NCBI GenBank assembly: GCA_902776195.1
Contig: CACYPF010000009.1
Coordinates: 28,735-92,734, forward strand
Length of the DNA stretch: 64,000 nt
Reading direction: 5' to 3'
Source: an uncultured Prevotellaceae bacterium
GTDB lineage: Bacteria > Bacteroidota > Bacteroidia > Bacteroidales > Bacteroidaceae
Shown here: piece after piece, positions 25,760 to 35,133 of the stretch
How the letters are laid out: every line of letters begins with the position of its first letter
How positions within the stretch are numbered: the stretch's first letter is position 1
Notes under the pieces: generated by a model
Seen by the model: only the letters and a program-made list of their open reading frames with translations
Database searches by the model: none
Told to the model about the DNA's origin: nothing
Position numbers and translations under genes: made by a program

Positions 25760-25777
25760 CAACAAAGGTAAGAAAAT

Positions 25778-26602
25778 ATGAAAATGAAGAAATCTTTATT
25801 GATTTGGACAATGCTGCTTGTTGCCGTATCGTCATCTGCACAGCAGGGGTTGGAAATGGATTTATGGCCTTCTGGTCCTAAGACTTCCAATGGAGACCCG
25901 AACGATTTGGCAAAGGTCACCGTTTTCCTGCCATCGAAGAGCGTGGCAACAGGTCGTGCTGTCGTTATCTGCCCGGGAGGAGGCTATCAGCATCTTTCTT
26001 TCGAGAAGGAGGGTACGTCGTGGGCACCTTTCTTCAACGCCCAGGGTGTTGCCGTCATCGTACTGAAATACCGCATGCCTCATGGGGTATGGCAGGTTCC
26101 TCTGGAGGATGCGGAGGAGGCGATGCGACTGGTACGCCGTATGTCTGCCACCTGGGACATCAATCCCCGGCAGGTCGGTATCATGGGATTCTCGGCAGGT
26201 GGGCATCTTGCCTCTACTGTTGCCACTCATTCCAAAGGCGATGCGGCTGCTGACTTCCAGATATTGTTCTATCCTGTGATAACGATGGAGCAGGGGACCA
26301 CCCATAAGGGCTCCCGTGAGAATCTGCTGGGCAAGAAACCCAAGCGTAAGCTGCTGAACCAGTTCTGTAACGAGCAGCATGTCACTGCCTCTACACCCCG
26401 TGCCTTTATCGTCCTTGCCAATGACGACAAGGCGGTGCCACCCCTCAACAGCGTCCTTTATTACGAGGAACTATGCCAGAGCAAGGTGCCTGCCACCATG
26501 CACATCTATCCCACAGGCGGTCATGGTTTCGGCAGTCTGCAGTCGTTCACCTACCATTATGAGATGATGCTGGAGCTGAAGGCTTGGCTGAATAGTTTCT
26601 AA
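25778..26602 (+). CDS. Alpha/beta hydrolase (acetyl-xylan-esterase-like)
   Basis: A 274-residue secreted hydrolase. Signal peptide ends at VSSSAQ. The oxyanion block is VVICPGGGYQHLS and the nucleophile elbow MGFSAGGHLAST; the acid and His lie in ANDDKAVP and GGHGFG. The pattern fits the endo-xylanase-associated esterases of Bacteroidetes. It is divergent from the sialate O-acetylesterase gene and shares a promoter region with it, so both may act on acetylated glycans. Its stop overlaps that of the convergent capA-like gene (CTAA). Confidence 0.88.
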   Translation: MKMKKSLLIWTMLLVAVSSSAQQGLEMDLWPSGPKTSNGDPNDLAKVTVFLPSKSVATGRAVVICPGGGYQHLSFEKEGTSWAPFFNAQGVAVIVLKYRMPHGVWQVPLEDAEEAMRLVRRMSATWDINPRQVGIMGFSAGGHLASTVATHSKGDAAADFQILFYPVITMEQGTTHKGSRENLLGKKPKRKLLNQFCNEQHVTASTPRAFIVLANDDKAVPPLNSVLYYEELCQSKVPATMHIYPTGGHGFGSLQSFTYHYEMMLELKAWLNSF

Positions 26603-27486
26603 CGTCCCCGGCAGGGCACACATTTGATAATCTCTACAGGAATCGTCTCCACGTGGGACGATTCTTTCGTAATAGTCAGTTTCACCATACATGCCTTGCT
26701 GTTGACAGGCTTCCGCTGGTCGAAGATGAAATTGCCGATACTATAATAGATGGGCTTCCCTTTATATTCCTCTATCGTCTGGAGGGTATGGGTATGATGA
26801 CCTATGAGGGCATCGGCACCAGCGTCTATCAACTGATGAGCCCTTACCCGCTGGATAGTGACGGGTTGTAGCGTATGCTCACCTCCCCAGTGCAAGGTGA
26901 CGATGATATAGCTGTCGGGTTCAGACGACCGAAGGTGTCTGACACGCTCCACCAACGTGTCAAAATCCTCTTGACTGACAGAGGGCTTTTCGGACAGATA
27001 GGCAAAATTCTCCAATGCCAGTTGCAGAGAAGCCAATACGTAAACCTTCCGGGGGGAGGAGGTCAGGAGTACCGGTCTGGCTGCTTCCTCCATGGTATGT
27101 CCTGCCCCAATGGGAATCATACCTGCTGAGACGACATTCTCCCTGGTGTCCACCAGTCCTGCCCTCCCCTGGTCAACGCTATGGTTATTGGCAAGGTTCA
27201 GATGGGTAATCCCATGCCGTTTCAAGGTAAAGAGCCATTCCGGTTCGGCACGGAAGATAAACTGCTTGAACGAGGGCTCCTTGATCTTTGTGGCAGGACA
27301 CTCCAGGTTGCCGATGACGATATCGCTGCTTTGAAACACCGAATCGACAAAGGGAGAGAACACCGCATCCGTCCCCTTCTGTTCTATCACCTTACGGACA
27401 CCACGGTCCAGCAGGATATCACCAGTGATGGTCACAGACACGGAGTCTGTGACCATCAACATAGCGAATAACATCGTCTTCAGCAT
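26599..27486 (-). CDS. CapA-family metallophosphatase-like protein
   Basis: A 295-residue protein of the PGA_cap (CapA/YwtB) family with metallophosphatase-type motifs: TGDILLDRG, GNLECPA, NLANNHSVDQG, VTLHWGGEH, IGHHTHTLQ and GNFIFDQ. The N terminus is hydrophobic and may be a signal. CapA in Bacillus is needed for poly-gamma-glutamate capsule; in Bacteroidetes the substrate is unknown and no capBC genes lie here. It overlaps the upstream DUF3160 gene by seven bases. Confidence 0.85.
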   Translation of the reverse strand: MLKTMLFAMLMVTDSVSVTITGDILLDRGVRKVIEQKGTDAVFSPFVDSVFQSSDIVIGNLECPATKIKEPSFKQFIFRAEPEWLFTLKRHGITHLNLANNHSVDQGRAGLVDTRENVVSAGMIPIGAGHTMEEAARPVLLTSSPRKVYVLASLQLALENFAYLSEKPSVSQEDFDTLVERVRHLRSSEPDSYIIVTLHWGGEHTLQPVTIQRVRAHQLIDAGADALIGHHTHTLQTIEEYKGKPIYYSIGNFIFDQRKPVNSKACMVKLTITKESSHVETIPVEIIKCVPCRGR

Positions 27487-29876
27487 CCCGAACTATAGAA
27501 GATATACTCGTTGTCGAGTTTCTTACCGCCGAGAGGTACGATAATCTCCTCCATCCAACTGGGGATGCCCTTGTTGGGCTGGCTTTCCAACTCCTGCTGC
27601 CACTCCTCGTCGGTATGGCGTGGCGCCTGTAAGTCGTCCTCGAACTCACGATAGCTGAACACGGCACCACGGGTGAGGTAGAGATACCCCTCAATCTCAA
27701 CGACTACATAAATCTGGTGGGCAGGACCAACTGCCTCATACAGTACCGACTTATTGGGGTTGTTGAAAGAATTAGCGGTATATACATCGGCAACGACAGC
27801 CACCGACTTGTCGGCACCTTGTACGTTATACCAGCCGTAGAGTTCCTGGTCTGGTTCACGGACGAGGTCAAGGGTGATATTCTCAAAGACAGAGCCGATA
27901 GCCTCTATCTGCCGGTATTCCTGTTCTGAGAGTTTCTTACCTGCCAGCTCCTTCTCACTGCAGCTCAGTAAGAACTCTGCTTGTTCACGCAGGTCACGGG
28001 AAGTCGTGGTGGCTTTTTCCGTCACGAGGTCAAACTTCTTCAGCACGTCCATTGTGGCATCGATGAGGTGAATCGCCTTTGTCCAGTAAGCGACATTGGG
28101 TTCTACATAGCCACGGGTGTAAGGTTCCGGCAAACCGCCGCCACCACACTCAGCACCGAATGGCTGCTTGGCATAGAGGATGGCGTCATGCTTCAGCTCC
28201 GCCCATGAGGCAAGTGCCGCATTCAGGTTCTTCTTGTCCCATTGGGGTGTCTGCATGAATCTCGGGTAGTTGGCATTCTTGCTATTCACATCCTTCAAAG
28301 AGGCAATCCATTTATTGGCAACCGTCTGGTCCCAGTCGATGGTACCCATCCGTTGTTTCATGCGAAGGAGATTGGGTGTGAACTGGTTCCAGTTCTCCTG
28401 TTCCTTCAGCTCCTGTATGAGTATGCGCTCGGCAGCAGGAATACCTATAGCAGCCATCACGTCAAGTCCGGTAGGTACCGCACGCAAGGTGGGATTGCTT
28501 TCGTAATCCACCATTTCCTGCAACACCTCCGCATCGGGCATATAGCGTTGGGGCATCAGGCGTACCTTATAGGGACTGGTCACCGCAAACTTCGGTTTGA
28601 TGCGTGTCTGCTGGTCCGTGATCTTCATCAGAGCCTTGCACACCTGTTCCATGTTCTTTTTGGAGTTGAAGATCTGCTGGACAGTGCCGAATGTCTTCTG
28701 TTCCTTATAGACCTGTGTGATGCTGACATCGTCGGGCAGTCCCATCAGATAGGTGATAGGTTCTGTCAGGTTCTGGTACATCTTCGAGAGAGAAGCGTCC
28801 TGGCAGATCGTCTCTGCCATCATCAGCGCATAACGCAGCTCCTCGTCATTCTCCATCTCAAAGGGTACGTTCTGCAACCACATCATCGTGCGGAAATAGC
28901 GTTGCAGCGTCTCTGATCGAGTATAATGTCCACGAGGACGGTAGAGCGCATAGGGGAAGGCTGGGCGCTGGTAGGCGACGGTATATCTCAGGAATTCCGA
29001 GGGGCAGCTTTCCGCATTGTTCACATGTTTGATCTCCTCCTTCACCAACGCTGTGTATTTGGCAGCCACGGGCAGTGGTTTCCCCTCGTTCAGCTCATAG
29101 GCGATGGCATAGTATGCCGCACAGTATTCTGCAGCTTCCTTCACCTTCTTGTCGGTTGTGTTGGCAGCCATTTTCGTAAGCAGCTCATAGTTGCGTTTCA
29201 CGAAATCCGTCACCATGGGTGACAGTTTCTGTTGCTCCGTCTCTTTCAGCAGGCAGTCGAAGAACATGTGGAATGCCTGCAGGTAGAGGTCTGTCGTCAC
29301 AAAACTGGGGAACTCCCGGTAGTCATTGTTCTCATAAATCTGGAAGAGCTGGTTCTCGTTAGCAGGTACGATGGCGAACCCGTTCTTGGCTATCGCTTTG
29401 TAGAGTTGCGGGTCAAACTCAGAGAGACTGAAGGGGTTGACGATATTGTCCATATTGGTCATCATTCCCGCAGGCACCACGTTGTTCTGTGCCTTCAGCT
29501 CATTCTCACGGGCTTGCAGTCTCTTGACGAAAGCCTGCTCAGCAGGGGTGTACTTGATAGGGGTAGCCTTCCCGTTTTGCTCTTTGTCCAACCTGTCTTC
29601 GGCGATACTCTCATACCATGTGGTGGAGGCAAACACACCACGCAGGTCACTGCTCATGAAGAGATACCCCTGACGGGCTGCTATGGCATTGCGCAGGATG
29701 CGCACCTCGGAGAGTGACAGACTGTTAACATCAATATTGAGGGGCAGCTTGGTTTTCAGCGACTCCACATTGATCTTCGCCTTACCGGGAAGAATGAACG
29801 GTTTCCGCTTCTCCTCTTGGGCACTTACGCTGATGGTCAGACACAGTGTCACCATCATCAACAACAACTTTTTCAT
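27480..29876 (-). CDS. DUF3160 protein with N-terminal YARHG domain
   Basis: A 798-residue secreted protein (signal peptide ends at SVSAQ). Residues about 55-90 (LRNAIAARQGYLFMSSDLRG) form a YARHG domain, an extracellular module, and the remainder is the DUF3160 region (FPSFVTTDLYLQAFHMFFDC). The C terminus (DNEYIFYSSGC) is Cys-terminated. Function unknown. Its stop overlaps the start of the capA-like gene, so the two are translated together. Confidence 0.82.
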   Translation of the reverse strand: MKKLLLMMVTLCLTISVSAQEEKRKPFILPGKAKINVESLKTKLPLNIDVNSLSLSEVRILRNAIAARQGYLFMSSDLRGVFASTTWYESIAEDRLDKEQNGKATPIKYTPAEQAFVKRLQARENELKAQNNVVPAGMMTNMDNIVNPFSLSEFDPQLYKAIAKNGFAIVPANENQLFQIYENNDYREFPSFVTTDLYLQAFHMFFDCLLKETEQQKLSPMVTDFVKRNYELLTKMAANTTDKKVKEAAEYCAAYYAIAYELNEGKPLPVAAKYTALVKEEIKHVNNAESCPSEFLRYTVAYQRPAFPYALYRPRGHYTRSETLQRYFRTMMWLQNVPFEMENDEELRYALMMAETICQDASLSKMYQNLTEPITYLMGLPDDVSITQVYKEQKTFGTVQQIFNSKKNMEQVCKALMKITDQQTRIKPKFAVTSPYKVRLMPQRYMPDAEVLQEMVDYESNPTLRAVPTGLDVMAAIGIPAAERILIQELKEQENWNQFTPNLLRMKQRMGTIDWDQTVANKWIASLKDVNSKNANYPRFMQTPQWDKKNLNAALASWAELKHDAILYAKQPFGAECGGGGLPEPYTRGYVEPNVAYWTKAIHLIDATMDVLKKFDLVTEKATTTSRDLREQAEFLLSCSEKELAGKKLSEQEYRQIEAIGSVFENITLDLVREPDQELYGWYNVQGADKSVAVVADVYTANSFNNPNKSVLYEAVGPAHQIYVVVEIEGYLYLTRGAVFSYREFEDDLQAPRHTDEEWQQELESQPNKGIPSWMEEIIVPLGGKKLDNEYIFYSSGC

Positions 29877-29891
29877 AGGTAAAATGGTTTA

Positions 29892-30389
29892 TTAGTCATG
29901 ATTAAATATTTCCAATGCAGCCGATCTGGTGACATTCTTGGCGAGAAACCGCTCAAAAGCCATACCGAAATGGTCCCAGCGGTACTCCGCCACCACATAT
30001 TTCCCGTCTGTCGTGCGTTCGAGGCTCCTGATAAGTCCGTCCTTGAAACGGAAGTCCTCTAAGATGCCTCCTAACTTGGAACCGAGCCAGAGGGGACGCA
30101 CCAGTCCGTGGTAGTTCTTGAAGATAAAGAGTCTGTGCCCTTTCTCCTGATAGTAACGGGTGCTCTTGATGACACCCACCATCGCATCGATACTGCCGTC
30201 ACCATCCACATCCCCTGTGCAGAACCGGTAAACGGGGTATGGCAGTCTCCATTTATCATAGGTCGAGTCGGTCTTCAGCGACAGAAACGACAGTGTGTCA
30301 TTCTTCTGCTCCAGGGAGAACCTCTGCCCCAAAGCATAGGTGGCAACCAGCCAGCACCCTATTGTCAATAACCACTTCTCACCTCTCAC
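29892..30389 (-). CDS. Secreted protein with an EF-hand-like Asp motif
   Basis: A 165-residue product not assigned to a known family. Hydrophobic N terminus (WLLTIGCWLVATYALGQ) fits a signal peptide. The motif GDVDGDGSIDAMVG (about residues 58-71) has the DxDGDGxxD pattern of FG-GAP/EF-hand-like calcium loops. The likely start is a GTG at 30389 that lies inside a heptanucleotide array (30380-30407), whose minus-strand units AGAGGTG offer a purine-rich ribosome-binding-like stretch. It is 17 bases after the TlpA-like gene and 15 before DUF3160. Confidence 0.6.
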   Translation of the reverse strand: MRGEKWLLTIGCWLVATYALGQRFSLEQKNDTLSFLSLKTDSTYDKWRLPYPVYRFCTGDVDGDGSIDAMVGVIKSTRYYQEKGHRLFIFKNYHGLVRPLWLGSKLGGILEDFRFKDGLIRSLERTTDGKYVVAEYRWDHFGMAFERFLAKNVTRSAALEIFNHD

Positions 30390-30407
30390 CTCTTACCTCT
30401 CACCTCT
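30380..30407. repeat. Four-unit CACCTCT heptanucleotide array
   Basis: CACCTCT, CACCTCT, TACCTCT, CACCTCT at 30380-30407. It spans the stop of the TlpA-like gene and the start of the next. Four-unit arrays of the same heptamer lie at 40514-40541 and 58822-58849. Confidence 0.9.
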
Positions 30408-31549
30408 CAAAGCAGACTTCTGATCTCTGCCTCCAGGTCCTTCACCTGAGCGGCTCTCTTATAGAGGGCGTTGTCTCTGCTGATGAGGAAATAGTCTGGC
30501 AGTCCTTGTATGTTATAGGTAATGAGTGTCTGAGAGTCCAGTCCCTGCGGGTCACGTACACAGACCCATGGCAGTGCGGCGGTCTGTTGTTTCCAGAAGT
30601 GCTCGTCAGGATCCAGTGATACCTGATAGATCTCCAGTCCCTGTGCCTGATACTTATTATATAGTTCACGCAACAGGAGAATACGCTCTGGTGATTTCTC
30701 TATACCGAACAGATGGAAATCGAGGATAACCACTTTTCCCTTCAGGTCACTTAACTTACGCATCTGTCCCTTGTTGTCAGGCAGAACAATGTCTATCAGT
30801 CCGGTGGCGGAAATCTGGTTCACGTCAATGGTGCGTGCCTCGTTCTGTGCTGCGATACGTACATTCTTCATCCCCTCGATGGCGATGTTATGTAGGTTGG
30901 CACCACGCTCAGAACCAGGATAGTAGGTGTCCCAGCTGGTGGCGACAGCAGCGAAGAGCTTGATGTCGTCCTTGTCAGAGCGGGGATTGAAGATCAGTGT
31001 GTTCCCTAATGCCTGGAACAGGGCGAAATAGGCATACGAGCGGTTGGGCTCCTTGAGGATATAGTTGGTCTTCACGTCCTGTTTGTATGCCTTGATCATG
31101 TTCAGGATGCTGTCATTCGACTCGTCGACGCTGAGGGCGTCATTCTGTGAAATGGCGATGGCACGCTGTGTCAGGTTGATCTGTTTCAGGGTCAGCTCCT
31201 TGATCTTCGAGCAGTTGTCGGAACCACTGATCTCATACTGGGTAGCCATCTGCGGATATTGTGCCTTGACGGTAACGGTCTCGGTAGAGTCGATGCTCAC
31301 ATTGATGATCTGGTCGGCAATACGCAGGCGGTAGAACTCCGGGGCTGGTGTCTGCTCCTTAGAAAAAGAGAACGCACCATCCTCGTCCAGTTTCACGGAG
31401 TCGACGACAGCAATGTCCTCCAGTCCCACATTCTCGAAATAGAGTACGGAGTCCTTGGCATTGGTGATATTTCCCTCTACATGGAATTTTTTCTCACTAC
31501 ATGATGCCATAGCTAATGTGGCGATGGCAGCTATCAGATACTTTCTCAT
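30407..31549 (-). CDS. DUF4369/TlpA-like lipoprotein without the CxxC pair
   Basis: A 380-residue lipoprotein (lipobox MASC). Residues about 20-115 are a DUF4369 domain (KFHVEGNITNAKDSVLYFEN), and about 245-375 a thioredoxin fold (LPDNKGQMRKLSDLKGKVVI). Where TlpA has WCxxC, this protein reads DFHLFGIEKSPER, with no Cys, so it should not act as a thiol oxidoreductase. The later GLPDYFLISRDN keeps the cis-Pro region. Role unknown; an envelope-stress or binding function is possible. First gene of a run that continues through 29892, DUF3160 and capA-like genes. Confidence 0.82.
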   Translation of the reverse strand: MRKYLIAAIATLAMASCSEKKFHVEGNITNAKDSVLYFENVGLEDIAVVDSVKLDEDGAFSFSKEQTPAPEFYRLRIADQIINVSIDSTETVTVKAQYPQMATQYEISGSDNCSKIKELTLKQINLTQRAIAISQNDALSVDESNDSILNMIKAYKQDVKTNYILKEPNRSYAYFALFQALGNTLIFNPRSDKDDIKLFAAVATSWDTYYPGSERGANLHNIAIEGMKNVRIAAQNEARTIDVNQISATGLIDIVLPDNKGQMRKLSDLKGKVVILDFHLFGIEKSPERILLLRELYNKYQAQGLEIYQVSLDPDEHFWKQQTAALPWVCVRDPQGLDSQTLITYNIQGLPDYFLISRDNALYKRAAQVKDLEAEIRSLL

Positions 31550-31579
31550 CTTTTATTTGTCTGTTTATGAATTTCTTTG

Positions 31580-31587
31580 CAAAGGTA
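31580..31587 (-). promoter_or_regulatory. -7 element of the TlpA-like/DUF3160 gene run
   Basis: On the minus strand TACCTTTG, about 30 bases before the start codon. No good TTTG at the expected place. Confidence 0.5.
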
Positions 31588-31678
31588 GTAAAAAATCAGT
31601 GAAGTAATGAAGAAACAGCATTTATTTTTTTGAATGATGGATTAAACGTTTCGTCACGACCTTCGTCTAAAGGTAGTT

Positions 31679-34177
31679 ATGTATAGATTAGTGATTTCCG
31701 CAGTTGTGGTTTTTGTAAGCACAATAGCAGCCTTTGCACAAGGTTCGGTAAAAGGTAAAGTTTTGGATAAGCAGACCGATGAGGTCATGGAGTTCGTGAA
31801 TGTCGTTGTAGAGACACCAGCAGGTAAGTTAGTCAAAGGAGCTATTACGGATGTCAGCGGTCAGTTCTATATTAAGGGATTGAAAGACGGCAACTACCAG
31901 TTGCAGGTCTCTTTCGTGGGTTATAAGACACTGACACGACAGTTCACCATCTCTGCCAGTGACCGCAACAAACACTATAATGCGCTGTATCTCTCGGAGG
32001 ATGCCAAGGTACTGGGTGAGGTACAGGTTACCGGACAGCGCTCACAGATGAAACTGGAGGTCGACCGTAAGGTGTTCTCTGTCGACCAGATACTGGCTGC
32101 CGCAGGTGGCTCGGCAAGTGACTTGCTGGAGAATATCCCCAGTGTCGAGGTGACAACGGACGGTGAGATATCCCTTCGTGGTAATTCCAGCGTGGAGGTA
32201 TGGATCAATGGTAAGGCGAGTGGTCTCACCACTGACAACCGTGCGGAGATCCTGCAGCAGATTCCTGCGGAGAGCATCGAGCGTATTGAGGTCATTGACA
32301 ACCCATCCGCGAAATACTCCCCCGAGGGTTCGGCAGGTATTATTAATATTGTGTTGAAACGTGACCGCAAGGGTGGCTATTATGGCTCTTTGCGTGCCGG
32401 TGCCAATATCCGTGGCGGATGGAACACCAGTGGCAATATTAATTACTCCAGCGGTGTGCTTGATGCCTATGCCAATGTGGGCTTCCGTAATCGCAGGAAC
32501 AGCGGGGGCAGTGAGAGTGAACAGCACTACAAGCAGACCAACCAGTATCAGAACTACGATAGTGAGAGCAAGAACAGGGGACATAACCTCTTCACCCGTC
32601 TGGGACTCACCTGGCATTTCACCAAGAACGACGACCTTTCCATCGGAGGTATGATGATGCATGGCAAGTTCCACAACCGTAACTATACCCCCTACCATTA
32701 TGGTACCATCGGCGCCACAGAGGACACTTACCGTATGTTCCGTCTGAACAGAGGTGATGGCGATATGCATTTCTACCATGCCGACATGGGATATGAGCAC
32801 CGCTGGACAGACACCCATAAGTTGACTGCTAACGTGGAGTATAACCGCTGGATGAGCGATAACGATAATATTTACCAAGACTCGACATCTTTCGACTCTC
32901 AACCAACAATTTTCAATTATCAATACCGTCCCATGCATGTCCGCAACCGCTCATGGGAGGTTAAACTAGACTACGAGAATCAGATTTCAGAGAACTTCAA
33001 ATTGGAGGCGGGCTATAACGGACGCTTCTCTCATGAGAACACACCACAGGAGTCTTGGATGGCTGACAACTGGGAGGGTACCGACCTGTTGGAGGATGAA
33101 CTCTATTACAACCGCTTCATCTATTCCATGGACACCCATGCCCTCTATGCCACCGTCAATACCAAATTAGGAAAACTGGGTGTTATGGCAGGACTGCGTG
33201 GTGAGTACTGGAAGGTGAACACCGAGAGTTATGACTATGCACAGGAGCATGGTACTGCGGCGAAGGACGAGCCTTACAAGAAAGACTTCTTCAAACTCTT
33301 CCCCTCGCTGTTCCTGAACTATGAGTTGACGGAGTCGGCACAGCTGCAGTTGAACTACACCTATCGTCTCCGCCGTCCTTGGGGTGGACAGCTGAACTCG
33401 TTCCGCAATACCAGTGATGCATCGATGGTGTCGTTCGGTAACCCGGAGCTGACACCGGAATATACCCACTCCATCTCCCTCAACTTCCTGAAGACATGGG
33501 AGCAGCATACGCTCAGTATCTCTACTTACTACCGTCCCACAACGGATGTCATGCAGCGTATCCGCTATCAGAATGCTGCCGACGGGATGATGTACATGAC
33601 CCAGATGAACCTCACCAAGCGGCAGAGTCTGGGTGTCGAGATCATCGGTAAGAACAAGCTCTTCCGTATCCTCGACCTCACCACGACGGTGAATGGATAT
33701 TACAACAAGCTTGACGGTTTCTCGTATGTTATCGACGGACAGACGGTCACTGGCGAGAGCGACAAGAGCTTCTCATGGGATGCCCGCTTACTTGCATCCC
33801 TCATCCTGCCTTATGATATCTCCTTGCAGTTGACGGGTAACTACCGCTCCCGTGGTGTCATCACCCAGGGCTATCGTAAGCCGAACGCTTCTCTTGACCT
33901 TGGTTTCCGCAAGAATTTCTTCAATAAGACGATCGCTGTCGCTATCAACTGGCGTGATGTCTTCAACACCCGTAAGTGGGAGAACTATACCGAGAGCGAC
34001 ACTTTCTGGCGCCACCAGAAGAACTGGCGTGACCCGAATGTCAATTTCCAGATCACGTGGAACTTCGGTAACATGAACAACCAGCGCAAGCATGGTGAGC
34101 GGGAGGAACTGCAGCAACCTGTTAACGAGCAGCCACAGCAGAACCAAGGTTACCAGCAGAGTGGAGGAGAGGACTAA
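31679..34177 (+). CDS. TonB-dependent receptor family outer-membrane protein
   Basis: An 832-residue outer-membrane beta-barrel protein. Signal peptide ends at AAFAQ; residues about 23-110 are a carboxypeptidase-regulatory-like domain (GSVKGKVLDKQTDEVMEFVN), then a plug (LLENIPSVEVTTDGEISLRG) and a barrel. No SusD-like gene follows, so it is not a classic polysaccharide-utilisation pair; it fits the outer-membrane barrel family of regulators or transporters. The C-terminal 25 residues are Gln-rich and unstructured, which is odd because barrels usually end in an aromatic beta strand. Substrate unknown. Confidence 0.85.
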   Translation: MYRLVISAVVVFVSTIAAFAQGSVKGKVLDKQTDEVMEFVNVVVETPAGKLVKGAITDVSGQFYIKGLKDGNYQLQVSFVGYKTLTRQFTISASDRNKHYNALYLSEDAKVLGEVQVTGQRSQMKLEVDRKVFSVDQILAAAGGSASDLLENIPSVEVTTDGEISLRGNSSVEVWINGKASGLTTDNRAEILQQIPAESIERIEVIDNPSAKYSPEGSAGIINIVLKRDRKGGYYGSLRAGANIRGGWNTSGNINYSSGVLDAYANVGFRNRRNSGGSESEQHYKQTNQYQNYDSESKNRGHNLFTRLGLTWHFTKNDDLSIGGMMMHGKFHNRNYTPYHYGTIGATEDTYRMFRLNRGDGDMHFYHADMGYEHRWTDTHKLTANVEYNRWMSDNDNIYQDSTSFDSQPTIFNYQYRPMHVRNRSWEVKLDYENQISENFKLEAGYNGRFSHENTPQESWMADNWEGTDLLEDELYYNRFIYSMDTHALYATVNTKLGKLGVMAGLRGEYWKVNTESYDYAQEHGTAAKDEPYKKDFFKLFPSLFLNYELTESAQLQLNYTYRLRRPWGGQLNSFRNTSDASMVSFGNPELTPEYTHSISLNFLKTWEQHTLSISTYYRPTTDVMQRIRYQNAADGMMYMTQMNLTKRQSLGVEIIGKNKLFRILDLTTTVNGYYNKLDGFSYVIDGQTVTGESDKSFSWDARLLASLILPYDISLQLTGNYRSRGVITQGYRKPNASLDLGFRKNFFNKTIAVAINWRDVFNTRKWENYTESDTFWRHQKNWRDPNVNFQITWNFGNMNNQRKHGEREELQQPVNEQPQQNQGYQQSGGED

Positions 34178-34198
34178 ATATTTATTGTTGTAATATTC

Positions 34199-34237
34199 CA
34201 ATTATACAAATTTGCGTTACGCATTTTTGTATAATTG
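34199..34237. terminator. AT-rich hairpin between convergent genes
   Basis: CAATTATACAAATTTGCG (34199-34216) pairs with CGCATTTTTGTATAATTG (34220-34237) around TTA, with a two-base mismatch. It lies 22 bases after the receptor stop. It probably ends that transcript; the rest of the gap to 34365 shows nothing clear. Confidence 0.6.
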
Positions 34238-34364
34238 ACAAAGCCGCGTCTGTCTCTCACCTTTTACCTATATATGATTAAGGTGGGATAAACCTTTTGC
34301 TGACATGTAAATAATTCGCTTTTTGCCGTAAAAAAGCATATAATCCTCTTTAATTCCTTTCTCC

Positions 34365-35015
34365 CTAACTCCTTAACTTCAAGACCTTTTTCACTCCCTT
34401 CCCCAGGCCATTCAGTTCCCCATTGCGCTTCTTGCATAACCGGGTAGCGAGGAAGGTGAAGGCATAGGTAAGACGTGCGGTGACAGGGGCGACATAGGGA
34501 AGCCAGACGAAATCGGAAGGATGATGGCGGAGGTCGTAGGCGAACTGCTTACGGAACTTATAGGAGGGGTAGTTCTCCTTTGGTGCACGACCGTACCCCA
34601 TGATGCGATAGCCGTTCTTCAGGTGCCAGCGCACCGACCAGGTGGCAGGGAATCCCGTACGCTCACTGATATACCTGTATCCCCGTTGCCGCAACTGCAC
34701 AATCTCCTCCTGCAGCAACCGTGTACCGATACCCTCGTTCTTCGCTGTCGGAGACACCGCCAGGTTGGCACCCCACACACTGCCCTTCCGCTTATTCAGC
34801 TTCAGCGTATGCACCGCCAGCAGCTCCCCCGTTGCGGCATCCTCCGCGATGAACACCACCCTGCTCTTGATATAGTTGGCAAAGTGTGCGTCGTCAGAAA
34901 GGGGAACATACAGACCTATCGATGTCCACTGCTCAAAGGATGTCCATATCAGCCTGTTAAGTTCCTCAACAGGTACAGCCTTCTCTCTAAGTGTATGTAC
35001 GACTATCTCTCTCAT
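34365..35015 (-). CDS. GNAT family acetyltransferase
   Basis: A 216-residue protein with the acetyl-CoA site NLAVSPTAKNEGIGTRLLQEE (seen in two halves: VSPTAKNEG and GIGTRLLQ) at about residues 85-105, and beta strands before it. The last 45 residues are basic (LCKKRNGELNGLGKGVKKVL). Substrate cannot be told. Divergent from the galacturonokinase-like gene; the minus strand has TACTTTTG at 35027-35034 as a likely -7 box. Confidence 0.8.
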   Translation of the reverse strand: MREIVVHTLREKAVPVEELNRLIWTSFEQWTSIGLYVPLSDDAHFANYIKSRVVFIAEDAATGELLAVHTLKLNKRKGSVWGANLAVSPTAKNEGIGTRLLQEEIVQLRQRGYRYISERTGFPATWSVRWHLKNGYRIMGYGRAPKENYPSYKFRKQFAYDLRHHPSDFVWLPYVAPVTARLTYAFTFLATRLCKKRNGELNGLGKGVKKVLKLRS

Positions 35016-35073
35016 ATTGTCAAGTGCAAAAGTACGAACATTTCATGAGACTACCATGAAAAGTCGAATAAAA

Positions 35074-35105
35074 TTTGGTGTTCTTCTTACTTAGTTGTAT
35101 CTTTG
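35074..35105 (+). promoter_or_regulatory. Promoter of the galacturonokinase-like gene
   Basis: TTTG (35074-35077), 20 bases, TATCTTTG (35098-35105), a full consensus match, 28 bases before the start codon. Confidence 0.8.
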
Positions 35106-35133
35106 TAGGCAAATAGCAAATAACTAAAAACAG